The notes: generated by a model from the letters alone, not told the origin. DNA of 64,000 nt from Anaerolineae bacterium (GCA_022841825.1 JALHQT010000002.1:829276-893275), one strand, 5' to 3'; positions 8,416 through 16,887 are shown, counted from the stretch's first letter. Numbers and translations are program-made.

Positions 8416-8955
8416 TTACTCTGCCCCCACACTGCCCGTTTGGTTGGCTGCGCCTTCGATGAAGCGGCTGGGGCACTTGAGCTGAAGCTCGCTCGCCAGG
8501 AAGATGCCATCGCTGCCCATCGTGCCGCTCATGATCGCCTGCGCTTCGTGGCGCAGCAGGTCGGGCTTCGTCTGCCCTTCGACGCGCACGCGCATCCGTG
8601 TGGCGTCCGTGTCGTTGACGGCATTGAAGAGCGTCTCGCCCGTGATGTCCTGTCCTTCTGGGATGTGGACGACGGTGAACTCGATGGTGAGCGTGTTCTC
8701 GTCATAGACGATGGTATCGCCCAGCACCGCGCCGGAAACGCGCACAGGCTGCCCCAGGTAACGCGATTCTTCGACCACTTCATCAACCGTGATGAAGAAA
8801 CGCGCGCCCTGGCTCATGCCGGTGGCGATCAGGGCGATGATGGCGACGAGGATCAGCCCGCCGCCGATCAGAAACTTGAGGCGCTCGCTGCGTGGTGCAG
8901 CGGCTGCTGCCGTTAACGGACTACTGTTCGGCTTTTCCCAGGCTGCCTGCGCCAT
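8416..8955 (-). CDS. ccmE: Haem chaperone CcmE, Cys-type with Phe in place of Tyr
   Basis: A 179-residue protein: cytoplasmic N-tail, one membrane helix (about residues 28-46) and an OB-fold domain. CcmE binds haem covalently and delivers it to CcmF. In the classic family the haem site is HxxxY; a CxxxY version is known in some bacteria and archaea. Here the site reads LKCPSRF (Cys161, Phe165), so it is Cys-type but has lost the usual Tyr. The codons are TGC and TTC, with no sign of frameshift. It is the first gene of the ccm cluster, 6 nt before ccmF. Confidence 0.92.
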   Translation of the reverse strand: MAQAAWEKPNSSPLTAAAAAPRSERLKFLIGGGLILVAIIALIATGMSQGARFFITVDEVVEESRYLGQPVRVSGAVLGDTIVYDENTLTIEFTVVHIPEGQDITGETLFNAVNDTDATRMRVRVEGQTKPDLLRHEAQAIMSGTMGSDGIFLASELQLKCPSRFIEGAANQTGSVGAE

Positions 8956-9033
8956 ATCCCCGCCCGCTCCAACGCTTACAATTATGCTTATGGCGATCAG
9001 TATATCAATTTGTGACGACGTTCACAATGAGAG

Positions 9034-9125
9034 GGTGCGAAGTGCGAAAAAACAGGTGCGAAGTGCGAAGTGCGATAAAACAAGTTCCTGTTTGTTCGCA
9101 CCCCGCGCTTCGCACCCCGCACTTT
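9034..9125. repeat. Direct/inverted GTGCGAAG repeat hairpin
   Basis: Copies of GTGCGAAGTGCGA on the left face copies of TTCGCACCCCGC on the right, forming a large imperfect hairpin in the divergent-side gap upstream of ccmE. It resembles in layout the GTGCGTGGTGCG hairpin at 14881-14943. Its right arm runs up to the stop of the small membrane protein gene at 9126. Confidence 0.7.
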
Positions 9126-9329
9126 CTATTCGTTCTTGCTCACACGGCTGTTGACCGCCAGATAGCTGCCGAGCGCGACGATCAGCCCCGCGCCAATCAG
9201 GAAGACGAGCGGCGAAATATCGGGAGCGGATGACTCGGCTGCTGCGGCTTCCTGCGCAAAGGCACTGCCTGCCACGATGAGCGTGCTGATGGTGGTGAGG
9301 ACAAACGTCATAAGACGGCGGGTGTGCAT
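9126..9329 (-). CDS. Small secreted or membrane protein of unknown function
   Basis: A 67-residue protein with an N-terminal signal-like segment (RRLMTFVLTTISTLIVAGSAFAQ) and one C-terminal membrane helix (about residues 38-59, ISPLVFLIGAGLIVALGSYL) ending in a short charged tail. The ATG at 9329 follows GGAG; in-frame upstream codons lack a ribosome site. It lies upstream of the ccm genes on the same strand but is separated from them by the repeat hairpin. I do not recognise a family; the size recalls small subunits or stabilisers of membrane complexes. Confidence 0.65.
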   Translation of the reverse strand: MHTRRLMTFVLTTISTLIVAGSAFAQEAAAAESSAPDISPLVFLIGAGLIVALGSYLAVNSRVSKNE

Positions 9330-9471
9330 GGTGAACTCCAAAGAGTAACGAGGTGATCGTATTGTAGCGCGCAATCCGCCCTCATGTCACGGGCGGGCGC
9401 AACTGTGTTACACTTTTGCGCGTACAGATCATCGCGCGCCCTGGCATAACCTTTATGAGGAGCAGTTCCCG

Positions 9472-10203
9472 ATGGCATCTCTCATCGAAAAAGTGAATAC
9501 GTTGATCAGCGCCAATCTGCACAGCATCGTCGACCGTGCGCTGGAGCAGAATTCCGTCGCCGTCATGGACGAATACATTCGCCAGGCGGAAAAGAACCTG
9601 GAAGCGTTGGAGGACTCGGCGGCGACCGTCGGCGGCACCGTCAAGACGCTCAAGCGCAAGTACGACGAATTCGCGGCAGCGGCGGAAAAGCTGGATCGCG
9701 ACATCGACACCTTAATCATGAAGGGCAAGAATGACCTTGCCGGGGCGGCGCAGGCGGAGCTGAACACCAAGCAGCAGCTCGCGCAGGAATATTATGAGCA
9801 GTGGCAGGAGCAGGATCGCCAGTATCAGAACATGCTGGACATGCGTCTGAAGCTGGAAGGGCGGCTGACGGCAATTCGCCAGGAGCGCGAACACCTGCGC
9901 TCGCTGATCGAACTGACCGAGGCGAAGAAAGTCACGACCAAGACGATCAAGAGCCTCGACAACCTGGCGACGATGGGCGACAAAGAGATCAGCAGCCTTG
10001 CCGACCAGATTCGTGGGCGGCTGGACACGGAAGATGCGCGGCTGGACATGGCGACGCGCAACATCAGCGAGCAGATCGACGACGTGGTGCGGAGCGGCGA
10101 GATCGAGCGGCAGTTGGAAGAGCGCAAGAAGCGCCTGGGGATGGGTGCCGCTGGCGACGGCGGCGCGGCGAGCAGCGGCGGAAGCAGCGCAGCCAGCAGC
10201 TAG
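9472..10203 (+). CDS. PspA/IM30 (Vipp1) family membrane-stress protein
   Basis: A 243-residue, almost entirely helical coiled-coil protein. The N-terminus (LIEKVNTLISANLHSIVDRA) matches the amphipathic helix a of PspA/Vipp1, followed by the family core with LEDSAATVGG and QAELNTKQQLA segments. Such ESCRT-III-like proteins polymerise on the inner membrane surface and keep it intact under stress. The tail is a Gly/Ser/Ala-rich low-complexity segment (AAGDGGAASSGGSSAASS). GAGGAG lies about 11 nt before the ATG. The esterase gene begins 5 nt after the stop, so the two are likely cotranscribed. Confidence 0.88.
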   Translation: MASLIEKVNTLISANLHSIVDRALEQNSVAVMDEYIRQAEKNLEALEDSAATVGGTVKTLKRKYDEFAAAAEKLDRDIDTLIMKGKNDLAGAAQAELNTKQQLAQEYYEQWQEQDRQYQNMLDMRLKLEGRLTAIRQEREHLRSLIELTEAKKVTTKTIKSLDNLATMGDKEISSLADQIRGRLDTEDARLDMATRNISEQIDDVVRSGEIERQLEERKKRLGMGAAGDGGAASSGGSSAASS

Positions 10204-10208
10204 GGCAC

Positions 10209-11021
10209 ATGCCACCCACCTCCAGACACATCATGCCTGGCGCGGAGCCGTTCTTCTTTCGCGGCGGCGCGACCGGCGTCCTCTGCATTCATGGCTTTAC
10301 CGCCAATCCGTCGGAGATGCGCTGGCTGGGGCAGCATCTCGCCGCGCAGGGGCACACGGTCTGCGGCGTGCGGCTGGCGGGGCACGGCACGCACCCGCAT
10401 GATTTGGCGCGCACCCGCTGGCGTGACTGGTTCGCCAGCGCGCAGGATGGGCTGCATCTGCTGCGCGGTGCCTGCGAGCGCGTTGTGATCGTCGGGCATT
10501 CGATGGGGGGCTTGCTTGCGCTGCTGCTGGCGGCACAAACCGATGGTGTCGATGCGCTCTCTGTTCTCGCCAGCCCGATCCGCTTTCCCGAAAGACTCGA
10601 TCACACCCGCTGGCTGGGTTACGTCCAGCCGTTCACCGATCAAAGCGATACCAGCGGCTTGCAGGCGATCATCCGCGAGGAGCAGGTGCGGCGCGGGGAA
10701 GCGGTCGTCGGGCGTGTCCGTTACAACCAATGGTCAACATTTGCCGTATATGAGTTGGTAGAATTAGCCCGACAGGTGGATGACGTGCTGCCGATTGTGA
10801 CGCAGCCTTTACAGGTAATCTACTCGCGCAAGGATGCGACGGTGCCGCTTGATCACGCCGATCACATTGCGCGGCGGGTGGGCAGCCGCCAGATCGAGCA
10901 GCACACGCTCGAAGTCAGCGGACATATCCTGCCGCAGGATCGTGAGCGCGAGACGGTCTTTCAACTCGTGGCAAGTTTCGTCCAGAGGGGTGGTAACTCA
11001 GATGTTCAAAGCAATTCTTGA
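10209..11021 (+). CDS. Alpha/beta-hydrolase, Est30-like carboxylesterase
   Basis: A 270-residue serine hydrolase. The catalytic triad is visible as Ser98 (GHSMGG), Asp209 (YSRKDATVPLDHAD) and His239 (VSGHILPQD). The N-terminal CIHGFTANPSEMRWL forms the oxyanion region seen in thermophilic carboxylesterase Est30 and monoglyceride lipases. The reading frame is open far upstream through the PspA gene, so the start was set at the first ATG after that gene's stop; an ATG at 10233 is an alternative. Its 3' end overlaps the next gene by 20 nt. Confidence 0.85.
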   Translation: MPPTSRHIMPGAEPFFFRGGATGVLCIHGFTANPSEMRWLGQHLAAQGHTVCGVRLAGHGTHPHDLARTRWRDWFASAQDGLHLLRGACERVVIVGHSMGGLLALLLAAQTDGVDALSVLASPIRFPERLDHTRWLGYVQPFTDQSDTSGLQAIIREEQVRRGEAVVGRVRYNQWSTFAVYELVELARQVDDVLPIVTQPLQVIYSRKDATVPLDHADHIARRVGSRQIEQHTLEVSGHILPQDRERETVFQLVASFVQRGGNSDVQSNS

Positions 11022-11316
11022 CCAATTTCGTCTGACGTGGCGGCTGCTGCGTGACCCGCGCGTGCCGCTCTACATCAAGGCGATCCCGTTTCTGCCGCTG
11101 ATCTATGTGATTTCGCCGCTGGATTTCCTGCCGGACTTCATCCCGGTCATCGGGCAGCTTGACGATGTGACGATCATGATCCTGGGGATGCGAATGATGG
11201 AGTCACTCGCGCCGCAGCATCTGGTGCAGGAGCACCGCCAGGCGGTCGAGCGGGGGGAGTATGCGCGTTCGGGAGATGTGATCGACGGTAAGGTCAGGCG
11301 GACAGAGCGAGAATAG
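11002..11316 (+). CDS. YkvA-like membrane protein (DUF1232)
   Basis: A 104-residue protein with the DUF1232 core: LYIKAIPFLPLIYVISPLD followed by FLPDFIPVIGQLDDVTIMILGMRMM, which forms a helical hairpin at the membrane. Members such as YkvA are small membrane-associated proteins of unknown function. The start lies inside the last 20 nt of the esterase gene and follows GAGGGG, implying coupled expression. The C-terminus is basic and charged (VRRTERE). Confidence 0.82.
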   Translation: MFKAILDQFRLTWRLLRDPRVPLYIKAIPFLPLIYVISPLDFLPDFIPVIGQLDDVTIMILGMRMMESLAPQHLVQEHRQAVERGEYARSGDVIDGKVRRTERE

Positions 11317-11332
11317 GTGCTTTATGTCTTCT

Positions 11333-11396
11333 CCTGGCGTCCTTTGCGACTTGGCGGTTCAACCCTATCAACCGCCATGCCGCCAGAAACGCCAGG
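11333..11396. repeat. Nested inverted repeat between convergent genes
   Basis: Outer arms CCTGGCGT (11333-11340) and ACGCCAGG (11389-11396) enclose inner arms GGCGGTT (11353-11359) and AACCGCC (11370-11376). The element fills the gap between two convergent genes and shares the GGCGGTT/AACCGCC core with 55545-55580. Confidence 0.75.
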
Positions 11397-11408
11397 TATG
11401 CAGCGTCG

Positions 11409-12221
11409 CTACTTTAGCATCAGCCGCTGCGACTGCACCTCGTCCAGCGCTTCAATCGTGTCTTGCAGGCTGGCGACCTCATCCTGGATGTCGCCACGCA
11501 GCCGCTGTGCCCGTGCGCTGTCCACATCTTTTGTCCCCAGCAGCGACATCTGCGCATAAATCGTGGCGAGCGCCGTCAGCGTGCTCTCAAGCTGAATTTC
11601 CGCGCGCTTGGCGCTGCTTTCTGTCGCTTGCAGGTTGGAAAGCTGTTTTTCGAGCTGGTTGATCTGTGTCTCCATGTCCCGCTGGACAGCCTCGTCCTTC
11701 TCGACCGTCAGGCGGCGGCGCGCGGCGTCAAGCTGCTGCGGCACCATCGAGCGGTCACGGCGCACCAGCTCGTTCTCCTCGAAGGCGTCGATATGCAGCG
11801 CCAGGTCGTACATGTGGCTGATCCAGTCGTCCACATCAGCGGCGGTCTGCTCCAGGCTGACGCGCATCGCGCCGCTGTGCCGCCCGGCGAGCGTCATCAG
11901 GTTACGACGGTATTCCAGCGCGTCTTCCAGGCGCTTGCGCGAGACCGCGTTTTTGACCTGGCGCAGATCGAACTTCTGCTCAAACTCGCGGGCGACCGCC
12001 TGCCGAGCGGCGTTCGGGTCGGTGAGCGCCGAGATGACAAGCGCGCTTTCCGCCAGCGCACCGCCGACGAGCCAGAACCAGGGCTGCCAGCCGGGGAAAG
12101 GCTGCGGTTGCAGGATCATCAGCCCGGCAGTCAACCCGATGGTGAGCAGGCTTTCCCAGCGCGTGAGAGCATTCAAAAGCACCGCGCCAAACGCGCGATT
12201 GCGCACATTGTTTTCCGACAT
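11409..12221 (-). CDS. Coiled-coil membrane protein of unknown function
   Basis: A 270-residue protein with two N-terminal membrane helices (about residues 22-38 and 48-68, rich in Trp and Pro between them) and a long helical, coiled-coil cytoplasmic region from about 80 to the end (RKRLEDALEYRRNL, LEKQLSNLQATESSAKRAEIQLE). The ATG at 12221 is preceded by GAGGTGG. Its neighbour on the other strand is the PspA/esterase/YkvA set, and both encode membrane-associated helical proteins, but no functional link is proven. No named family is recognised. Confidence 0.75.
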   Translation of the reverse strand: MSENNVRNRAFGAVLLNALTRWESLLTIGLTAGLMILQPQPFPGWQPWFWLVGGALAESALVISALTDPNAARQAVAREFEQKFDLRQVKNAVSRKRLEDALEYRRNLMTLAGRHSGAMRVSLEQTAADVDDWISHMYDLALHIDAFEENELVRRDRSMVPQQLDAARRRLTVEKDEAVQRDMETQINQLEKQLSNLQATESSAKRAEIQLESTLTALATIYAQMSLLGTKDVDSARAQRLRGDIQDEVASLQDTIEALDEVQSQRLMLK

Positions 12222-12304
12222 GGTGTCCACCTCGCCTTTGCACTCTATTATACGCGGGCAGGTGGACACAGTTGCAAGGGGTTGCGGTAATCTCGGGTGA
12301 GATC

Positions 12305-13723
12305 TTACCCCGTCACGGGCACGCTGTTGATATTTGCGCCTGCCGAGAGCACGACGAATTCCGCCGAGACCCAGCCGACGATGCCGTTGAAGTTCACCTG
12401 ATACCACTGGTTAAGCGCGTTACGTCCAACCAGCGCGGCGGTCGAACCCGCCGGAATACGGGCGATACGGCTGAACTGCGTCCCAGGTCCCTGGCGCAGG
12501 TTGACCGTGTAGGGTGAAGCGGTCACCGTGATTTGACCGGTCTGCCCGCCGCCCTGACCCGGTTGTGGCACAGGCGCAGCACCCACCACCGGGACTGCCC
12601 CGATGTTGAACGTGCTTACAAAGCGCGCGGCGACCCAACCCACGGTGCCATTGACGTTGATCTGGAACCAGCTGCTCTGCGCGTTGCGTCCGACAACCGG
12701 GTAGGTCTCGTTGCGGTTAATGCGCGTCAGGATGGCACCGGTGATGTCTGGCGTGGCACGAACATTGAGGCGGAATGCCCCGCTGACCGTGATCGACGGA
12801 CCCGTCGGCGACTGTGGGATGGGCGTGGCGAAGCTTGTGGTGGGCTGTGTCAGGCTGTAATTGAGGAACGCCAGCCCGCCGAATTCGACGAATTCGACGA
12901 CGAAGTTGTTATTGCCCTGCACCAGCGTGACCGGGATGCTGAAGGTCTGCCCGGTTGCCGCACCCAACTGATTGATGATCGTCGCGCCGTTGATGGTCAC
13001 ACGAACGCCATCGTCGGCGCTGACATTGAGCGTGTACTGCCCGGCGTTCAAATTCTGCGTGCTGGTCCAGCGTGCGGTCCAGTTGTCGTTGGGGAGCGAC
13101 GGCAGCGGCGACCCACCGCCCCAGTTGCCGCCCGGATTGCTGGTCGTCAGGATCGCGGTGGGATCGCCTGAGAAGTTGGTGTTGGCGTAATACTGTACGG
13201 TCCAGGGACCGGAGCCGACGGGGATGTTCACCGGTGCCTGGAAATTGGGACCCGTCGGGTTGGTCGCCAGATTTGCCCACGAGAGATACAGATAGGCGTC
13301 ACTCGACAGCTCGACATAATCGATCTGGATGTGGGTCGGTCCATTCAACTGAACATCTGCGCTGATGACCTGACCGAGGCGGCTTTGACCGAGCGTGTTG
13401 ATCAAGGGCAGCGGGTTAAAGTTGACGGTTACACGCGCCTGGTCGTCCGCCAGCATGTAAAAGCGATACGTGCCTGCCGGAAAGCTGACATCGGTCGTGA
13501 AGCGCGCCGAGAAATTATCGGCGTTGATGCCATTTGCTGGAGATCCTTGTCCCCAGTTGAACGAAATCGCGCTTTCACCGCGCGTGACGGCTGCATCTCC
13601 CGTAAGTGTGGGGTTATTGTAATACTGCGCGATCCAGCTCGCGCTCTGGGCGGCGGCGGGTTGAGTGATCAACACGCTCAACAGAGTCACTAACAGGGCG
13701 ATCACGAGAATTTTTCGTGACAT
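12305..13723 (-). CDS. Secreted protein with two PA14-like and two SH3 domains
   Basis: A 472-residue exported protein. A signal peptide (residues 1-26, ending QPAAAQ) is followed by two PA14-like beta-sandwich domains (about 30-150 and 175-290; each with a QYY start and a Y-F/L-x-M/V-x-A-D-D strand) and two bacterial SH3 domains (about 315-372 and 400-460, each with LNVR or VNLR...P and WFQI/WYQV...GWVxA). PA14 domains usually bind carbohydrate and SH3 domains bind peptidoglycan, so a cell-envelope adhesive or anchoring role is inferred. GGGAGGAA sits 8 nt before the start. The leader contains a stem-loop at 13755-13787. Confidence 0.85.
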   Translation of the reverse strand: MSRKILVIALLVTLLSVLITQPAAAQSASWIAQYYNNPTLTGDAAVTRGESAISFNWGQGSPANGINADNFSARFTTDVSFPAGTYRFYMLADDQARVTVNFNPLPLINTLGQSRLGQVISADVQLNGPTHIQIDYVELSSDAYLYLSWANLATNPTGPNFQAPVNIPVGSGPWTVQYYANTNFSGDPTAILTTSNPGGNWGGGSPLPSLPNDNWTARWTSTQNLNAGQYTLNVSADDGVRVTINGATIINQLGAATGQTFSIPVTLVQGNNNFVVEFVEFGGLAFLNYSLTQPTTSFATPIPQSPTGPSITVSGAFRLNVRATPDITGAILTRINRNETYPVVGRNAQSSWFQINVNGTVGWVAARFVSTFNIGAVPVVGAAPVPQPGQGGGQTGQITVTASPYTVNLRQGPGTQFSRIARIPAGSTAALVGRNALNQWYQVNFNGIVGWVSAEFVVLSAGANINSVPVTG

Positions 13724-13754
13724 GGCTTGTTCCTCCCTAGAAAACACACATCAT

Positions 13755-13787
13755 CCCTCTGAATACTGCAAAAAGTATATCAGAGGG
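13755..13787. promoter_or_regulatory. Stem-loop upstream of the PA14/SH3 gene
   Basis: CCCTCTGA (13755-13762) pairs with TCAGAGGG (13780-13787), with ATAC/GTAT extending the stem around a TGCAAAAA loop. A GG-T5 run follows on the + strand, which mimics a terminator, but no + strand gene precedes it. On the minus strand it falls about 30 nt upstream of the PA14/SH3 start and may be an operator or 5' leader structure. Confidence 0.5.
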
Positions 13788-13843
13788 GGTTTTTGTTGTG
13801 CGCGCACCGTAGGGGGAGCGTCAGGAGATCGCAGTGGTGGGGT

Positions 13844-14305
13844 TTATTTTTGGGTCGCGGCGGCGACGGCGAGCGTCACGCTGTCTTCCGGCTTGACCTT
13901 GATCTGCACGTCGATGAACTTGCCATCTTCGTCGATCACCCAGTGCGAGCGGATGGTGCCCATGTAGGTCTTGCCGTACATCGACTTTTCGCCCCATGCG
14001 CCCCATGCTTCCAGCACCTGATGCTCAGGATCAGACAGCAGGTCGTAGGGCAGGTTCTGCTTGGTCTTCCACTTTGCCAGGTCTTTCTGGGGGTCGTTGC
14101 TGATGCCCAGCACCACCGCACCATCGACCTGGAGTTTGGGGAAGCTGTCGCGGAAGCCGCATGCCTGAGTGGTGCAGCCAGGGGTATCCGCTTTCGGGAA
14201 GGCGAACAGGATCACCTTCTTGCCGCGAAGATCGCTCAACTTGATGGTCTTGCCATCCTGATTGGGTAACTCAAAATCGGGCGCGAGGTCGCCAACTGCG
14301 GGCAT
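13844..14305 (-). CDS. bcp: Peroxiredoxin, Bcp/PrxQ type
   Basis: A 153-residue thiol peroxidase. The active-site loop is [18 protein letters not shown] with peroxidatic Cys44 and resolving Cys49 five residues later, the spacing of the atypical 2-Cys PrxQ/Bcp group; Arg in the later [13 protein letters not shown] segment completes the site. It reduces hydrogen peroxide and organic hydroperoxides using thioredoxin. It follows a second gene of the same family, 63 nt apart on the same strand, with about half of the residues shared over the aligned core. Confidence 0.92.
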   Translation of the reverse strand: MPAVGDLAPDFELPNQDGKTIKLSDLRGKKVILFAFPKADTPGCTTQACGFRDSFPKLQVDGAVVLGISNDPQKDLAKWKTKQNLPYDLLSDPEHQVLEAWGAWGEKSMYGKTYMGTIRSHWVIDEDGKFIDVQIKVKPEDSVTLAVAAATQK

Positions 14306-14368
14306 GGAACGTTCCTTTCGTAAGCAAAGTTAGAATCGAAACACGAACGTACGGAGTTGAAAACAGCT

Positions 14369-14845
14369 TTATGTCGCGGGCTGCTTTGCGCCCATACGCT
14401 GCAAAACCGCCAGCGCCTGAGTTACCGCGCCCGCCGCGCCGACCTTCGCCTCGATCACGATGCCGTTGGCGTCGATCACCCACAGCGAGTGAGCGGTCAT
14501 CGGCAGCTTGAACAAGCCCAGCAACGGCGCGCCATAAGCACCCCATTCGGTCAGCATCGCTCGTTGCGGGTCGGAGAGCAGGTCGTAGGGCAGGTTGCGG
14601 CTGCGCTTAAATTCGGCGAGCGTCTCGACCGAGTCGGCGCTGACAGTCAGCACGGCGGCATTGGCGGCGCGCAGCTCGTCAAATTCATCGCGGAAGGCGC
14701 ACGCCTGCGCCGTACAGCCGGGGGTGCCCGCCTTGGTGAAGGCGAAGACGACGACGGGCTGACCGCGAAAGTCGCTCAGACGAACGGGCTTGCCGTCCTG
14801 GTTTTTCAGTTCAAAATCGGGGGCAGTTTGTCCCACCTGGGGCAT
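14369..14845 (-). CDS. bcp: Peroxiredoxin, Bcp/PrxQ type (second copy)
   Basis: A 158-residue Bcp/PrxQ peroxidase. Cys44 and Cys49 lie in TKAGTPGCTAQACAFRDEF, matching the neighbour's active site; the C-terminal half ([20 protein letters not shown] and AHSLWVIDANG) also parallels it. The pair looks like a tandem duplication that has diverged, possibly with different substrate preference. Upstream of the start is a perfect-arm hairpin repeat at 14881-14943, so transcription of both genes may begin beyond or within it. Confidence 0.92.
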   Translation of the reverse strand: MPQVGQTAPDFELKNQDGKPVRLSDFRGQPVVVFAFTKAGTPGCTAQACAFRDEFDELRAANAAVLTVSADSVETLAEFKRSRNLPYDLLSDPQRAMLTEWGAYGAPLLGLFKLPMTAHSLWVIDANGIVIEAKVGAAGAVTQALAVLQRMGAKQPAT

Positions 14846-14880
14846 GGATTGTCACTCCTGTTAAGGACGCTTCTTACTCA

Positions 14881-14943
14881 AGAGTGCGTGGTGCGTCGTG
14901 CGTGGTGCGAAAAAGCTGTGTCCTATTCCGCACCACGCACTCT
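14881..14943. repeat. Hairpin repeat with 15-nt perfect arms
   Basis: AGAGTGCGTGGTGCG (14881-14895) is exactly complementary to 14929-14943. Internal direct copies of GTGCGTGGTGCG lie in the left arm and GCACTATGCAC follows on the right. It occupies the divergent gap between the peroxiredoxin pair and the membrane protein gene. Confidence 0.85.
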
Positions 14944-15027
14944 GCACTATGCACTGGTCACCTATGGCGAGTCTAGCCCCTCTTCATGAGCGAGGCTTTA
15001 GAGCACGCTTGTGGTATGCTCTGGCGC

Positions 15028-16887
15028 ATGAAGATTTCGTCACGCGCCTTCTGGCTGCCCTTCGCAGCCGCCCTCATTCTGCTTCTGCTCGCCGTGCTGC
15101 CGACACTGCAAACGATCCCCAACGGCAGCGAGCATTACTACATGATCGACGTGGGCGAGACGCAGATCGTGCTGAACGTTTGGGGAACGCTGCACGCGAC
15201 GGGCTACCCGCTTTACGTGATGTTGAGCAGCGCGCTCACGGGGCTGCTGCGCGCTGTGAGCATGGACGCGGCAGTCGCGCCCGCCGTCACCTCGCTGCTG
15301 TGGGGGACTGCGGCGCTGTTTCTGCTCTATGTGCTCGCCGTCCGCACAGTGGGATCACCGTTTCTCGCGGCGATCATGATCGTGCTGGTCGGGCTGACCC
15401 GCACAGTCTGGATTCACCTGGTGGTCGCGGAGATCTACAGCTTTGGGCTGCTGATCATGGCTGGGCTGCTCGCCCTGGCGCTGTGGGAGCCGCCGATCCG
15501 CCATCGCCTCTACTGGCTGGCGCTGCTGGGCGGGATCGGCGTGGCACATCACCGCGCCATCGCCATGATGATTCCGGCGCTCGTCTATGCCGTTTGGGGC
15601 GACCTGGGCGCGGAGATGCGGCGCAGGCGGATCGCGCTGGCGTTGGTCGCCTGCCTCGCGCTGGGTCTGCTCGGCTTCGCGCAGTACATCTATCTGCCGC
15701 TGCGTGAACAGGCGGGGGCAGCGTGGGTCTACGGTGAGCCGGGGACATGGACGGGTTTGTGGGATCAGTTCACAGGGCGCGAGGCGGAGCGCTTCATCGG
15801 CTCGCCAGAGACGCTCGACGGGCTGCTGACGAACATCGGGCTGATCACGAACGTGCTGGTCACCGACCTGACGATGCCGGGACTGATCGCGGGCGTCATC
15901 GGCTTGGCGTTGGGCGTGGACGTCCGGCTGCGCCGCAGAGTCGCGTGGGTGATGATCCTGAATGCGGGGATCGCGCTGCTTTTCCACTATCTTTTCTATA
16001 CCGACATTCTCTCGGCGCTGATCCTCCCAGTCATCGTCTCGGTGGGCTTCGGATGGCTGCTGCTGGCAGAACGTGTCTTCACATGGGCGGCGGGATCGCC
16101 AGGGCAGGTACAATCGATGTTTATCATCCGCTCGACGGTCTCACCGCTGCTGATGCTGGGACTGCTCGCCCTGCTTGGCGTACATCTCTACATGACCAAC
16201 GCGCCCTTCATCGCCTCGCTCACACAGGATACGACAGGCGTGCGGACCATCGCCCAGGTGCGCGAGACGCCGCAGGGAAGCGCGCTGATGGTCGCCTGGG
16301 GACCGCGCCATTTCGCGGCGGGTTTCGCGCGCGACGTGCGCGGCGGCATGGAAGGCGTGACGCTGGTCGATCACAAGGCGGATTTCCGCACGCTGGCGGG
16401 GCAGATGCCGCTTTACACGCCGGACTTCACCTTCTACCGCTATCCGGTGGCGTGGTGGGCGGAGCAGTTGGGGACGCCCGTCTATCTTCATGCGCAGGCG
16501 CACGGCTTGGTCGCGCTGGCGACGCAGCCGGAACGCGGCACGGGCGATCTTCTCGTGGCGCAGTCAGTCGCGCTCGAATGCGCGGCGGATGCGCTGACGC
16601 TGCGGGTCGCATGGTACACACCGGATGTTCCGCTGCGCGATCTGGGCGTTTTCGTGCATCTGCTGGATGCGACCGGCGCGATCATTGCGCAGGGCGACCA
16701 GGCAGCTCCTGTCTTCGGCTGGCGACCGCTGACAAGCTGGACAGCGGGCGAGATCGTGCGTGATGTTTATTCGCTGCCTCGCCTGCCGGATGGTGAAATG
16801 ATCCGTTTCGGCTTGTATGCACAGCGCGAAGATGGCACATTTGAGAACGTGGTCGAGGACATGGTGAGGGTCGAATGCGCGGAATGA
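15028..16887 (+). CDS. Polytopic membrane protein, DUF2723/glycosyltransferase-like
   Basis: A 619-residue protein with about ten or more membrane helices in the first 390 residues and a soluble C-terminal domain (about 410-619) of beta-sandwich character. The N-terminal HYYMIDVGETQIVLNVWGTLHATGYPLY and WIHLVVAEIYSFGLL with YIYLPLRE recall the DUF2723 family, which is related to GT-C protein O-mannosyltransferases. A lipid-linked sugar transferase role at the outer membrane face is possible. The start is uncertain: ATGs at 14986, 15016 and 15028 are in frame and no good ribosome site precedes any of them. The stop overlaps the next gene by 4 nt. Confidence 0.8.
   Translation: MKISSRAFWLPFAAALILLLLAVLPTLQTIPNGSEHYYMIDVGETQIVLNVWGTLHATGYPLYVMLSSALTGLLRAVSMDAAVAPAVTSLLWGTAALFLLYVLAVRTVGSPFLAAIMIVLVGLTRTVWIHLVVAEIYSFGLLIMAGLLALALWEPPIRHRLYWLALLGGIGVAHHRAIAMMIPALVYAVWGDLGAEMRRRRIALALVACLALGLLGFAQYIYLPLREQAGAAWVYGEPGTWTGLWDQFTGREAERFIGSPETLDGLLTNIGLITNVLVTDLTMPGLIAGVIGLALGVDVRLRRRVAWVMILNAGIALLFHYLFYTDILSALILPVIVSVGFGWLLLAERVFTWAAGSPGQVQSMFIIRSTVSPLLMLGLLALLGVHLYMTNAPFIASLTQDTTGVRTIAQVRETPQGSALMVAWGPRHFAAGFARDVRGGMEGVTLVDHKADFRTLAGQMPLYTPDFTFYRYPVAWWAEQLGTPVYLHAQAHGLVALATQPERGTGDLLVAQSVALECAADALTLRVAWYTPDVPLRDLGVFVHLLDATGAIIAQGDQAAPVFGWRPLTSWTAGEIVRDVYSLPRLPDGEMIRFGLYAQREDGTFENVVEDMVRVECAE

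Noticed and set aside
9034-9125. CRISPR-like appearance of closely spaced GTGCGAAG repeats
   Set aside because: Repeat units are short, directly abutting and inverted across the element; there are no regular spacers and no cas genes.
13755-13795. Rho-independent terminator on the + strand
   Set aside because: The stem plus T-run looks right, but no + strand gene lies upstream; both flanking genes run on the minus strand.
15010-15030. Leaderless promoter (TATGCT) for the DUF2723-like gene
   Set aside because: A single -10-like hexamer without a credible -35 is too weak to call.
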